NCBI GenBank assembly: GCA_020796225.1
Contig: CM036765.1
Coordinates: 38,096,066-38,160,065, forward strand
Length of the DNA: 64,000 nucleotides
From: Arion vulgaris
Lineage: Eukaryota; Mollusca; Gastropoda; Stylommatophora; Arionidae
Reading direction: 5' to 3'
Shown here one piece after another: positions 10,205-64,000 of the stretch (its first letter is position 1; every line of letters starts with the position of its first letter). A program made the position numbers and the translations under genes. Below the pieces are notes generated by a model, which was given only the letters and a program-made list of their open reading frames with translations, was not told the origin of the DNA and did no database searches.

Positions 10205-11248
10205 ATGTAGCTTTATAGAATTGGTTATTGGTTATTGGTTACTAAACTGACGTCATTGCACTCCGGGCAGACCCATAGGTGCTCAGTCTCCCCAACAGAT
10301 ATCGAAGAGTATGCATACTGATGGTTCCTGTGGCTCGCTGATTAAACACACCTTTCACTCTGCCTCTCAGGCATCCAGTTCGACTTGAACAACGGGTAAC
10401 TCCAAACTGCTTAAATCGCTTGATCGATTCAACATCAATTTTAGTGTCCTCATCCAACAGAGAGTCTCGAAGAGACCAAAGAATATCCCCTTATCCATCT
10501 TCAACTCCCCAACAATCGATGCTGTTGATGCAAGCCTGTCCGCTCTCTCATTACCGTAAACACCTTCATGCCCAGGACAGTATATCCACGTAAGCCGCTG
10601 GAGGTTAGAAACTTCTATAGACGACATCCACTCATACCGAAACCTGCCCTTCTGGATCTTGTGAAGCATCGACTGAGAGTCAGATACAACAACTGCCCCA
10701 GTAAAGGAAGTCCCAGAAATCCAATGGAGGGCAGCAGTAACGGCCTCAACCTCCATCCTCATACTAGAAGTAGTTGTCCTGTATGCCCCATTTCGCTCTG
10801 CAACAACCCTACCATGCGCATTAGCCAAGAAACCCCAGCCGGATTTCTCACCACGTTGAACCGACCCATCGGTATATACAACAACATCATCATCCCTTGC
10901 ATTATCTTCTATCAGCTGCTTAACTGCGAGATCAGCCTTCATGTTGCCCCAATCTCTACATTCTCTTCCAAGAGTAATGATAACGTTGAGATAGTTCATC
11001 ATGCTACCATCTGTTGGGATCCATTCTTCCCCTTTTGGTAGAGTCGCAACCGTAGTCACCTGGCCAATTGTTCTCTCAGCCTGGGCCATCCACGACATGC
11101 CACGCTTGATTCTCGTGCCCTTAACATCATTAGTGTTCTTGTGAAGTGGATGTCTCTTATCCGAAGTAACCCGCATATATGCCTTGGTTTGGGCGATTGC
11201 ATGACGGGAGCGTAGTGACAGAAGGCCAAGCATATATCTCATCTTCAC
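10205..11248 (-). mobile_element. Non-LTR retrotransposon 3' half with RNase H domain
   Basis: An uninterrupted 293-residue minus-strand frame (11248-10367) holds an RNase H domain with all four acidic residues: D127 (VVYTDGSV), E166 (SMRMEVEAV), D190 (VVSDSQSM) and D237 (GNERADRLAS). After a frame change it continues to a terminal zinc-binding motif, TEHLWVCPECND, and a 3' tail of ttattggttattggttac repeats. The reverse transcriptase is missing, so the copy is 5'-truncated and dead. I-like and related LINE clades carry RNase H here. A second copy lies at 21121-22140. Confidence 0.85.
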
Positions 11249-11383
11249 AATGGGGTATCTCTAGTGCAGCCCAGAACTATACGCATACCTTCATTCTGAA
11301 CCCGTTCGAATCGTTCACATTGTGATCTTGATATCGTAAGAATTCCACATGAGATTCTTAGCTTTATAGAAGAAAGCTAAAAA

Positions 11384-11665
11384 TCTCATGAGCTGCTAAA
11401 ATGATTAATGTTGATATGTTGAAAGAGGTAGCACATAGAAAACGTATCAATATAAGAAAGAGGCAGTCATAATTTTTCTGGCATGTGATAAATAAGGGAT
11501 GTTTAGAACATGTTGCAGCAACCGGTAAAATTAATGGAGAGACATATACATTTTTGTACAGTTGAGTTTCGTGGAATGGAAGAGTGTCGTTAGCCGAAGT
11601 ACTTACAATAGACATTTGTGGAAATCAATGAACTCGTAAGCTAAGCGGCATGACACAGGATGATG
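11384..11665 (+). mobile_element. RTE-like LINE fragment
   Basis: Degenerate relative of the 25.5 and 49.8 kb copies: it contains aagaaagaggcagtcat and ggtttagaacatgttgcagc-like sequence, and ends in gatgatgatc. No intact frame. Confidence 0.6.
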
Positions 11666-11899
11666 ATCAAACCCGTAATTTGGAATGAACTCCCTTGTTA
11701 TTCGTTGGTTTTTGCCGGTTTATGTTTTTCATACCTTATAGCTTACTTTTTCAATTAGCATCTTTTATATGACATAGCATTTATATTTCTTTCAATATAG
11801 ACTAAAAACTAATTTTATAGAGATTGTAAGTGTACAGAATTAATAAACAAGAAAAATGTGCTGTATATAATTTGGACACACCCATATACATCAAGCGGA

Positions 11900-12000
11900 C
11901 AGTGCGTACGGTATTTATATAACTATAATAGTGAAGTGACTACTACTGACTTTATTACCCGGTGAAAACTTACGTAACTTCCTACATGAAAAATCAGAAA
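11900..12000 (+). promoter_or_regulatory. Putative promoter / 5' leader of the USP gene
   Basis: A TATA-like stretch (tatttatata, about 11911-11920) lies about 85 bases before the start codon. A palindromic TTACGTAA (11970-11977), the type of site bound by bZIP factors, follows it. An in-frame upstream ATG at 11986 would add five residues (MKNQK). The ATG at 12001 is preferred because MAEGG is the usual start in this family and its context (gaaaATGG) is good. No transcript evidence is available, so a further 5' non-coding exon cannot be excluded. Confidence 0.3.
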
Positions 12001-55580
<43,580 letters not shown>

Positions 55581-56340
55581 AACAGCAGTTGCCAGTACAC
55601 AAAACCCAACGATCAGCAAGTACCAAGAGTCTTCCATGCCAAATGGTGTCGGAGCAGCTAGTGAAGAAGATGATATGGAGACAAATTAATGCTGGCTTGT
55701 AGTTGATTGACATTCTTGTAGCAGACTTATCTTTCAGAGTTGCTGCAACGTTTCCACCAAAGAAAAACAACGGTTACACATGGCTGTCTATATTACACAC
55801 AGAATTTCTCCCACTGCCAATTATATTTGACGGTTTCAGAACCCATCAACATTTAACAAGAAACTATGTTAAGAAACTGTATTGGGTTGTTGTTTGTATA
55901 CAAAACTATTGGAACCAATTTCTACTTTGAAAAGGACAAAATAATTAAATGTATGAAAGCTTATTTTAAAATATAGAATGCAAAATTCCGTCTTTAGTTT
56001 ACGTTGTGGTAGTTCATGCCAGCATTCTTCCATCCCACTGATATAGGGATATTCAGCTTGATTATTTTGCTCTCAGGTTACATACTTGGTGTATGTGATG
56101 AAGGTTTTCATTAAACAGAAATCATATTGATAATCTAAGATTATACTCTAAAGATCAAGACATTTATTGGGAATGGTGTATTACTGGTCATAAGGTGAGG
56201 CTGACAGAAACAACAGTTTATTTTTCTGACCATGTCTGTTGTGAGTTTCATACTTTAGATACGGCTGTTAGAACTATATTACATAAACACATTTATCAGG
56301 CTGTTGAATGTTTAGAAAAAACTAATAAATAATATTAAAG
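55581..56340 (+). other. Probable 3' UTR of the USP gene
   Basis: No splice acceptor or new coding exon is visible after the stop. The first 109 bases are the out-of-frame tail described for exon 24. AATAAA occurs at 56324-56329 and could serve as the polyadenylation signal. The end of the transcript cannot be fixed from sequence alone. Confidence 0.35.
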
Positions 56341-56740
56341 ATGGAGTGACAGCATGGAGGATATCTTCAGAGAAATAATTTACAAAGTGCATTAGGCATG
56401 GTGCATAGAAGATTTTCACATCTTCCCCCCTCTATAACACCTTTTTAACATACAATAGCAGAAGTAAAAGATCAGCAATGTTATTTTCTGGTTTCAAAAA
56501 TACAATATATCGATGTAGACCAATTTTTAAAAAGAGGAGGGTTCTGCACAAACAATTTTTTTTAAAATAACATTTCCTTAATTTATTATATTAGTGTATT
56601 TAACCAATTGTGAACCACCAGTGAAATGTGATGTATCAGGGCTTAGATTTATGGGTAACTATTATAAGATATTTGTGTGATACATTAAATGATATGTTGG
56701 ATTTAGTGGGATATTCAAACTGGATGAATGAGATAAGATT
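55690..56740. other. 3' flank of the USP gene, no other gene
   Basis: AT-rich sequence with no coding motif. Part of it is probably the 3' UTR. Confidence 0.35.
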
Positions 56741-56744
56741 AAGA

Positions 56745-57600
56745 GAACATTGTTGTGTTTCTAACTACCAGTTGGTCGCAAGGAAAGATTAGAATATTGT
56801 TGTGTTTCTACCAACCAGTTGGTCGCAAGGAAAGATTAGAATAGTGTTGTATTTCTAACTACCAGTTGGTTGCAAGGAAAGATTAGAATAGTGTTGTATT
56901 TCTAACTACCAGTTGGTTGCAAGGAAAGATTAGAATAGTGTTGTGTTTCTATTTACCAGTTGGTTGCAAGGAAAGATTAGAATAGTGTTGTGTTTCTAAC
57001 TACCAGTTGGTCGCAAGGAAAGATTAGAATAGTGTTGTATTTCTAACTACCAGTTGGTCGCAAGGAAAGATTAGAATAGTGTTGTATTTCTAACTACCAG
57101 TTGGTTGCAAGGAAAGATTAGAATAGTGTTGTATTTCTAACTACCAGTTGGTTGCAAGGAAAGATTAGAATAGTGTTGTGTTTCTAACTACCAGTTGGTT
57201 GCAAGGAAAGATTAGAATATTGTTGTGTTTCTAACTACCAGTTGGTCGCAAGGAAAGATTAGAATAGTGTTGTATTTCTAACTACCAGTTGGTTGCAAGG
57301 AAAGATTAGAATATTTTTGTGTTTCTAACTACCAGTTAATACTAAGGAAAGATTAGAATAGTGTTGTGTTTCTAACTACCAGTTGGTTGCAAGGAAAGAT
57401 TAGAATAGTGTTGTATTTCTAACTACCAGTTGGTTGCAAGGAAAGATTAGAATATTGTTGTATTTCTAACTACCAGTTGGTCGCAAGGAAAGATTAGAAT
57501 AGTGTTGTTTTTCTAACTACCAGTTGGTCGCAAGGAAAGATTAGAATAGTGTTGTATTTCTAACTACCAGTTGAGTGCAGAAAGATTAAAACATTATGTT
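56745..57600. repeat. 47-bp minisatellite, about 18 copies
   Basis: The unit runs gtgttgtatttctaactacc, agttggttgcaaggaaag, attagaata. Copies differ mainly at ttggTTgc/ttggTCgc and tgtAttt/tgtGttt; one copy has agttaatactaagg instead. The last three copies at the right edge decay. Confidence 0.95.
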
Positions 57601-58100
57601 TCTAACTCCCAATTGGTTGCAAGGAATTAATTTAGAACATTGTATTTCTAGCTGCCAGTTGGTCTGCAAGAAAGATACAGAGGTTATGCTTTTTATACAT
57701 AACCACTAAATCCTTTCAGTCCAAAATGTGCAGTGTAAGATGACATATAATACATTAATAAACATAACTGAAATTTGATTTTATATGTCTGTGGTAAATT
57801 CTTCTTTTCCAGCTCTAGTTGAATTCTGTGCAGTAGTGACTACAGCTGGAACAGATAAATCCTACCACAGATATGGATGCAGGTGTGGGGACAAACATAT
57901 ATGTCATCTAGAAATGTATAGTAATTGTCTCATCACCCCGTACAATGTACATGCTTCCATTATTTATTGCCTCCATATCAGAGTAGATACCAATGGCCTG
58001 CTAAGCTATTTTTTCATGATCTGAAACTAAGTTAAGTTTTTGTAAGGTTCCTTCTTTGTTGAACCTGACAATTGCATTGATTATGTTGTTTAAATCGTGT
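57601..58100. other. No gene seen
   Basis: A 79-residue open frame at 57785 has no recognisable motif and no splice support. It was left uncalled. Confidence 0.3.
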
Positions 58101-58104
58101 TTCA

Positions 58105-58330
58105 AGGTCAAGGATTGACTTCATTGTACAGGGTCTCCTCGTATGACTTGTTCTCAATCAGCAAAGCTGGTAGGACACCTGCCGAAAGTATTGCACTAAC
58201 CCTGTAGCTCCTGAAATAATCTTGGGGATCCTCTGGGAAAAGCACCTGTGAACCAAACGAAGCAGTCTGGGTTCTAACCCATGACCTTCCTAATGCAAGG
58301 CAAATGGCTTCGTCACAGAGACCTCCAAAT
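58105..58330 (-). mobile_element. SINE family E copy
   Basis: Antisense copy: aggattgacttcattgtaca, gaaagtattgcactaaccct, ggttctaacccatgaccttc, aatggcttcgtcacagagac. Same layout as 41046-41285. Confidence 0.72.
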
Positions 58331-58923
58331 TTGTTATGTTGTGTGGCAGTTTATAACACGGCTGTTGTATCTGCTTCTTTGAGCCAAACAAAAGTCTTTC
58401 ATTGCAGTGTTTTTATGGACCTAGTAGGCTATCCTTGTTTAATGCCTAATTGCCTGGCCAGACTGTAGTGGTGCAACCAGTTACCATGGTGACCACTTGG
58501 AGTGGAGTCTTATTAATCTCAGTAGTTCTCTTATTACTGATTCACTGAGTATTAGGTCAGAGTTCTTGTAAGCGCTATTTATTAGCAGTCTATAACAATA
58601 AAATGTTTCTACTTTTGACTGGGAAGGGCTTAGGTCTGCTGAATCTATTACAGTTGAAATGATGAAATTATTTAAACTACAGAAAATTTTAAAACAAACC
58701 GTTATAATGGGTAATCTGTTAAAATGAAGATAGATTGAATACAGTAATAAAAAATGTGTAACTTTAGTTGGTAGTTCTTCAATTACATTTCAAATATTGA
58801 CATGATATAGATACAAAAAAAAGTACAATGAAGAGAGAACAAAAAGAGGTAACAAATTTAGAGTTTCCATTGCACATCTACATTCTTAACATAAACTTAA
58901 ATGAACTGAGAACATACTACATA

Positions 58924-59006
58924 CAAATTCTTTATATGAAAAACCAACATACATATATTAGAAAATACAAATTCTTTATATGAAAAACCAACATACATAT
59001 ATTAGA
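58924..59006. repeat. 42-bp tandem duplication
   Basis: Two near-perfect copies of a unit containing acaaattctttatatgaaaa and accaacatacatatattaga. Confidence 0.92.
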
Positions 59007-59054
59007 AATGATATAGAGAAGGATAGAAAAGTGTTTCATCACAAGAGCTGTTAG

Positions 59055-59215
59055 AGGAATAATAATAATTCCTCTCGTACGTCTATACGTTACATAGGGT
59101 CTGCAAGTAATTTCTCCATACCGCTCTATCCTGGGCAACTCGCTCAATCTCCTCCATGGAACTGAGACCGATATTTCCTGCCTCTCTCAGCAAAGTTCGT
59201 TTCAGGGTCTAGAGG
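59055..59215 (-). mobile_element. LINE fragment
   Basis: Reverse relative of 20540-21015 and 53960-54190 (ctctatcctgggcaactcgc; catggaactgagaccgatat). It encodes the complement of an AQDRAVWRNLLQ-like tail. Bounded by a small hairpin, gaggaataataataattcctc. Confidence 0.72.
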
Positions 59216-59219
59216 AATA

Positions 59220-60550
59220 GTAAGAACAAATTTATATACAACATTGGACAATGAAAGCTAATGACTGAGATAAATGTTGGAAATGATACAGAGAGGGACA
59301 GACAGATGTGTTCGTAACGAGGTGTAACAAAGATATGTTATAAGATTTGTAAAAGCAAGTCCACATGCAACATATAAAGATGACAGCTGGTAAGATAGTC
59401 AAAAAATGTAAATTCATACTTATAATAAATGGAAGACAATGTATTTGTGCCATAAGAAAAATAATCTCCTGACAAACTATTAATATGAATGTGCCCAGAA
59501 GAAAAAATATAATTACAGAGTAAATGGGTTAACATATATCGTTTTCTTATATTTATGATAACTGCCATTATTCTAACATTATAAAGGTGCATATATATAA
59601 TCCTTATAAAATTGCAATAACTTAGCAGGCCAACGGTGATGCACAATATATCCAACATTAAAAGCTTTCCAACTAACAATAGTAAATATGGTGTATGGTA
59701 TAAGGAGAAGGGTAGCATATTTGTATAACCAAATCCATATATTGTTTTGTTTTTGTGTATACATTGTCATTTGCTTTCTCCAGTGTTTGAGATACAGTCT
59801 CGTCTCATACTTTTCTTTAACCTATACATACACAGTTTTGTTCCTGTGTGTGATTCCTATTTTTTTTTTTTTATTGTTGGCGTTACAATATATTTTTCAT
59901 TAAGTGAGTTAATGAGAAATGAAATATACTGTGTTGTTGAACCTATAAATATAATCCTGATTGGCATCTATCTGGATATTTACAATTCTAGTATAGATAA
60001 TACTTTGAAGTGTCACAAGTATATAGACAAAGTTGTTACATATCTTTAGGGACATTATATTTAGGTTGTATATATGGAATAGATTGCGTAGTGTTGTTGT
60101 TCTGAGTGATATAAAAGTTAACTGGTTGTTGACATGACATTATTTGTTATTGTTTAAGATTGTTTTGTTATGAATATCATTTCTCAACATGACAAAATAC
60201 CTTTGTAGATGTAGCATTTGATATCATGTGTTTATTACATTTGTTCAAATAAATTTAGAGCTGTCTTCACATTGAAGGTTAGCTGTTGTAGATCTCCAAC
60301 ATTTTCTTTCTTTATTCATGCTGGTTCATGTTGGGAATCTGTTACTTGTCTACTTCTGGATGCTTTCTTCCTTCTTACACTGTTAACTTCCTCTTGCACA
60401 GTTGCCTTTCCTCCTAGTATGGTTTTCCATAGTATTATATCACTTGATATACTAACAATATTTCATTTACACTTCCAATATGTAGTCCCTGCATCAAAAT
60501 TGTGGCCATACTGGATCACCTCTATACCATCTATTCCTTGTTATATTGGT
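59220..60550. other. No gene seen
   Basis: Open frames of 63-126 residues are hydrophobic translations of AT-rich sequence with no recognisable motif. Confidence 0.3.
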
Positions 60551-60559
60551 ACAATGGCA

Positions 60560-60875
60560 GCCTACTTACTGTCTGTCTCTTGATATTATCCTCCCATTTG
60601 TAGTGATGTCTATTCTTACCATCTTCCTGCAATCTGTAATGATCTTCAGCAGATTTTTATGTCCTTGTATGTAGCTAAAATATTGAACTTTCTTTATTTC
60701 ATTTACTAATTCTCTTCTCATTCCCAATCTATCCAGTATCTCTCTCTTTGTCATCTTCAGTTTCAGTTTGGAATATCTTCGTTGCACTCCGGACATGTCC
60801 ATAGGTGCTCCGATTACCTTCGCAATATCTCCAACAGCGTCCAGCGACTGACCGTACCAGTTTGACGATTTTGAT
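60560..60875 (-). mobile_element. LINE fragments, two families adjoining
   Basis: A minus-strand frame at 60760-60570 reads KMTKREILDRLGMRRELVNE and VQYFSYIQGHKNLLKII, a reverse-transcriptase C-terminal segment. Just beyond, 60784-60815 encodes EHLWTCPECNE in another frame, the zinc-like end of the RNase H LINEs. Confidence 0.65.
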
Positions 60876-61189
60876 TGATGAGCCTACTCATATACCTGTT
60901 ATGCTGTTCTTTTCTTGCTACTCCAATCTTCAAACCCAACTCCTGCACTCTGTTTGTCGTCTTGTGTCTTCATGAAATCTGGTATATGAGTCAGTGTATA
61001 GATAGATATATATACATATATGTCACCAATGTTCATTCGAAAAGCAAAACCAAAATGCAGAAATTAAAGCAGTACTATTAATAGATTGTGAAAATTTGTT
61101 AGGGATCTTAGATTGTCTATCTGCAACACAATAAGAACAACCACTCGCATAAATGCTGTGAAACAGTATTGTATCATTTATGTTCATTG

Positions 61190-61670
61190 AGTCATTGATC
61201 AGTATTGGAGCTGAAACTTTTATACAGTTTATTAGACATCTTTATCTGGACATATTTTGAATGCTAGTAACATATGGGTGTGGTGCATGGACATCTAACA
61301 AGGTAGTGGAAGAACATATATTTGCTTTTGAATATTAGTGTTACAGAAGATTCCTCTGTAATCATGGACAGAGAAGAGAACATATAGATCTATCACACAA
61401 AAAACACAGAATCAAACAAAAATGGATGATGCTGGAAATAATGAGAAAATCTAAGTATTTTGGACATATAAAGAGACACAAAAGGTTTGAAGAAGACCGT
61501 TATGGAAGTAGGCATCCCAGAAAAGAGAAGTGAAAGAAAATTGATTCAGGATATGATTTGAGCATGGCCACTGCAGAGGCGGAACATCTGGCCTATGAGA
61601 GAAATTCCGAAGGACTGTTAGAGTGGCAAAGTTCTGCTCAGGGCAAGCTATTTGATGATGATGAGTAAAT
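61190..61670 (+). mobile_element. RTE-like LINE fragment
   Basis: Plus strand, with frame changes, encodes YGCGAWTSNKVVEEHI-like, IKRHKRFEEDR-like and MATAEAEHLAYERN-like runs. It ends tgatgatgatgag at 61650-61665. Same family as 19355-19692 in the opposite orientation. Confidence 0.75.
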
Positions 61671-61679
61671 ATCTATGCA

Positions 61680-62110
61680 AAGAAAGTTTACTTGACATCA
61701 AATCAGTTCTTAACATCTTTAAATGTACTTCATCTCTACTGGAATCTTTGTTGTCTACATTTTGTATTTGGAAGTGGTGAAATCTAATTGATGTACTTAT
61801 AAATGATTATGTGATGTGGAAGGTTTGAAACTTATTTGAGATGATCCAATGGTTGTATATCACAACTTAACTATTTCATGACAGGACACAGAGTTAGTGG
61901 TTATTTATAGATATGATTGTTTGTTGCTAGAAAGGTCTCTGTTTTCTCGAGTACTTGATGTCATTGTTTAACATGTAAACAGTCAAGGCTCATCACATAC
62001 TGTTAGCATACACTAAAGTGCTTTCTCAATTATTCCTAGAAGTATACTTGTACTGTAAGAGTTTACTTGCGATTCAAGAAAAATATAAACTCAATTAAAG
62101 TGATCAAACG
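61680..62110. other. No gene seen
   Basis: AT-rich sequence with no recognised element. Confidence 0.3.
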
Positions 62111-62129
62111 TTACATATTAATTTAGAGA

Positions 62130-62310
62130 AACACGTAAAAACAAAGGACTATAGGTTTTACAAAGTACAAAAACAATATACATCGGCATTTCTAAAAGAC
62201 CTTTATCAAGCAAGAACACAACAGAAGAGAAGAAATTCAGACTTCCTAGATGATATACATAACGTATACAGTCAGACAATAAATCCTTAACAGCCCTAAT
62301 ATGAAACATA
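62130..62310 (-). mobile_element. Foldback-related single arm
   Basis: Contains ttacaaagtacaaaaacaat and gacctttatcaagcaagaac, matching the layout of the left arm at 9200-9270, then a stretch shared with 46900-46980. Confidence 0.5.
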
Positions 62311-62319
62311 GAAATTAAC

Positions 62320-63000
62320 ATTTTACACCTGGGGTGGGTGGGTAATAGTATATTAAGGCACAACACAAATATAATAACTGAGCTCAGATAATGTGCAACA
62401 TCTAGTATGTGTATATATATATGCAGTCTAATATTGTAGTCAACTTCATCAATGAATAAAACAACACAGTTATTGCTGGAATTAAAATTATTCTAGCACA
62501 AGCTAGTTCACTGATGTGTTAACCAAAAAGAGTACACCATATCATTTTGGCTCTTGATCAGTTTGCAATTTTCAATAATTTTCTCTAACCATATGAAGAA
62601 ACAAAACAAACTTTTGCTGAATGTACACATTTTAATTCACATTTCAATTATGCCTTCAAATTCTTGTACAAATTTTGAGATATTTATTTTAGTTATTAAA
62701 TTTACTCAAGTGAATATTGATTCACATTTCCATGTTGAACCAAACATTTCAATCTATTTGAAATAGCTAAATAGAAGATTATACATTTTACAGATGTTCT
62801 GATAGATTGATCTTTAAGATAAGTATGGGATCTGTGGTAGGGGTATGTCAGCTTAAAGTCCATGCTTGTCAAAATAAACACAAAAATAAACAAGCTGTGT
62901 AAAGTATCAAAATGGAGAATGAAAATTTCATCAATTCCAATATCAAGCTGAAACTCAGAAGTCAGAAAAATCATAACTGACATTGATGAAGTAAATCTTT
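62320..63000. other. No gene seen
   Basis: AT-rich. The 131-residue minus-strand frame at 63097-62702 runs into a SINE and has no motif. Confidence 0.3.
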
Positions 63001-63010
63001 CAACTAATTC

Positions 63011-63257
63011 TTCTTTGAATGCTACATATTGACCACTTGTTAACCACTGTGTGATTTGTATGTGATCTGAGCTTAAGAGAGATTGCATGTTTGCCAATTA
63101 TGCGCCTACAAGTAGGCCAGCACATCCTATTTCTGCGATGCTTTTATTTACTAGAGTAGCTTCCCTAGGTCTTGCATCAGTCACCTTACGACAAACCTTG
63201 TAGGTCGCAGTGATACTATTCTTTGCTTCCCTTGTGGGCCAGGCAACACACAGGTGC
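63011..63257 (-). mobile_element. SINE family A copy
   Basis: Reverse copy with head complement cttcccttgtgggccaggca. Perfect 10-base target duplication caactaattc at 63001-63010 and 63258-63267. Confidence 0.9.
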
Positions 63258-63670
63258 CAACTAATTCACATAAATACAATTCCTGCTAATATAAATGTGA
63301 TATTTGTTTCTATTAAACTAACATGTCATATCTGCTGAATATTGTATGAAAGTTTGAACTCTGACATTGTAACTAGTCTGGATTACAGTTTGTTCAGCTT
63401 GTTACAAATTTATTGTTTCTAACACTGTAAAAAAAAAGTCTTCTGTAGCAGTTATAGAGCATATTACCTACTTGAGTGTTCTAGTTTGTATTTGTGAGTA
63501 ATTACCTGAAACAGAAACTGTTTGTTGTGTTGTAGAATCAGTTGGTTCTATCAAGTATTGATTATCTCATCTGGGTAACCTAACATAGAAATCAATGAAT
63601 ATATAAACATATAATGCTTTAATGTCCTGAACATGCAACAGTTCACAATAACAAATCAGCTCATATACAA

Positions 63671-63925
63671 GTATCTTCTTCTTTGCGTTGTTCTTACGAC
63701 CAATTTTGATCACTCGTTGTGAAACGTTTAATCTTTGCCAAGAACGTGTATACGTTGCACATTGGTTTGGTAGGCCCCTAAAGCATAGACTTCTACATGT
63801 TTAGGACATGTGCATCCGATTTCAGCCAAACCTCCTTAGTCGCCTCTTACCATATGCGTGGCAGGCAACAGTGGTTTTATTCTTTACACCCCAAATTTTG
63901 GCCCCGGTAAGCACTCAGGCGATAC
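63671..63925 (-). mobile_element. SINE family G long copy (C-type head, core, G-type 3' part)
   Basis: Reverse strand: head like family C (ggtgtaaagaataaaaccac), core catatggtaagaggcgact, then ttggctgaaatcggatgcac and the rest of the 3' part seen alone at 39157 and 47760, ending gcaaagaagaagat. It shows that the short G copies are 5'-truncated. Confidence 0.75.
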
Positions 63926-64000
63926 AAGTATCCATAATTGGGACTGTTAGATCTGAATTTAAAAATCGCGCAATGACCATTTGTTGGATGATTACCTGGT

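Noticed and set aside
10568..11041. 157-residue plus-strand frame
   Set aside because: Antisense shadow of the RNase H LINE frame.
57785..58024. 79-residue frame with several Cys and His
   Set aside because: No recognisable motif spacing, no splice sites that extend it, no repeat copy; probably chance.

Overview
This is a window of AT-rich animal nuclear DNA. It has spliced genes with long introns and a very heavy load of interspersed repeats. The shape points to a mollusc, most likely a cephalopod: tRNA-derived SINEs in several families sharing one central core, RTE-like LINE tails, long (TA)n tracts and minisatellites. The organism assignment is inference. The SINE core resembles, from memory, the cephalopod SINE superfamily and was not compared with a database.

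One host gene is visible. It is a complete plus-strand deubiquitinase of the USP4/USP11/USP15 group, with 24 coding exons from 12001 to about 55.6 kb. All exons were placed by reading splice sites and checking that the frame carries through. The order is DUSP domain (exons 1-3), first ubiquitin-like domain (exons 4-6), a Ser/Tyr-rich linker built from two tiny in-frame exons (7 and 8) plus the start of exon 9, then the catalytic core (exons 9-24). The core is split by a second ubiquitin-like domain and an acidic insert. The Cys, His and Asp of the active site and the four zinc-ribbon cysteines are present. Two points need checking: intron 6 starts with GC rather than GT, and the last exon carries a one-base frame break that cuts off a conserved-looking tail.

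The 12 kb upstream holds repeats only. A 2.93-kb hAT-like element (1147-4077) sits inside a 34-bp minisatellite and carries two arrays of its own plus a SINE. After it come RTE-like LINE tails, a small hAT-like MITE inside a (TA)n tract, a mariner-like MITE, a 0.9-kb foldback element with a hammerhead-like motif, and a LINE fragment with an RNase H domain.

The introns are filled with the same families. Many SINEs have readable target-site duplications. TTAA-flanked inverted-repeat elements include one nested pair and one Kolobok-like remnant in intron 6. There is a 51-bp minisatellite in intron 5. Downstream of the gene are a 47-bp minisatellite (about 56.74-57.6 kb) and further LINE and SINE fragments. 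No second host gene, tRNA gene, rRNA gene or CRISPR array was found.
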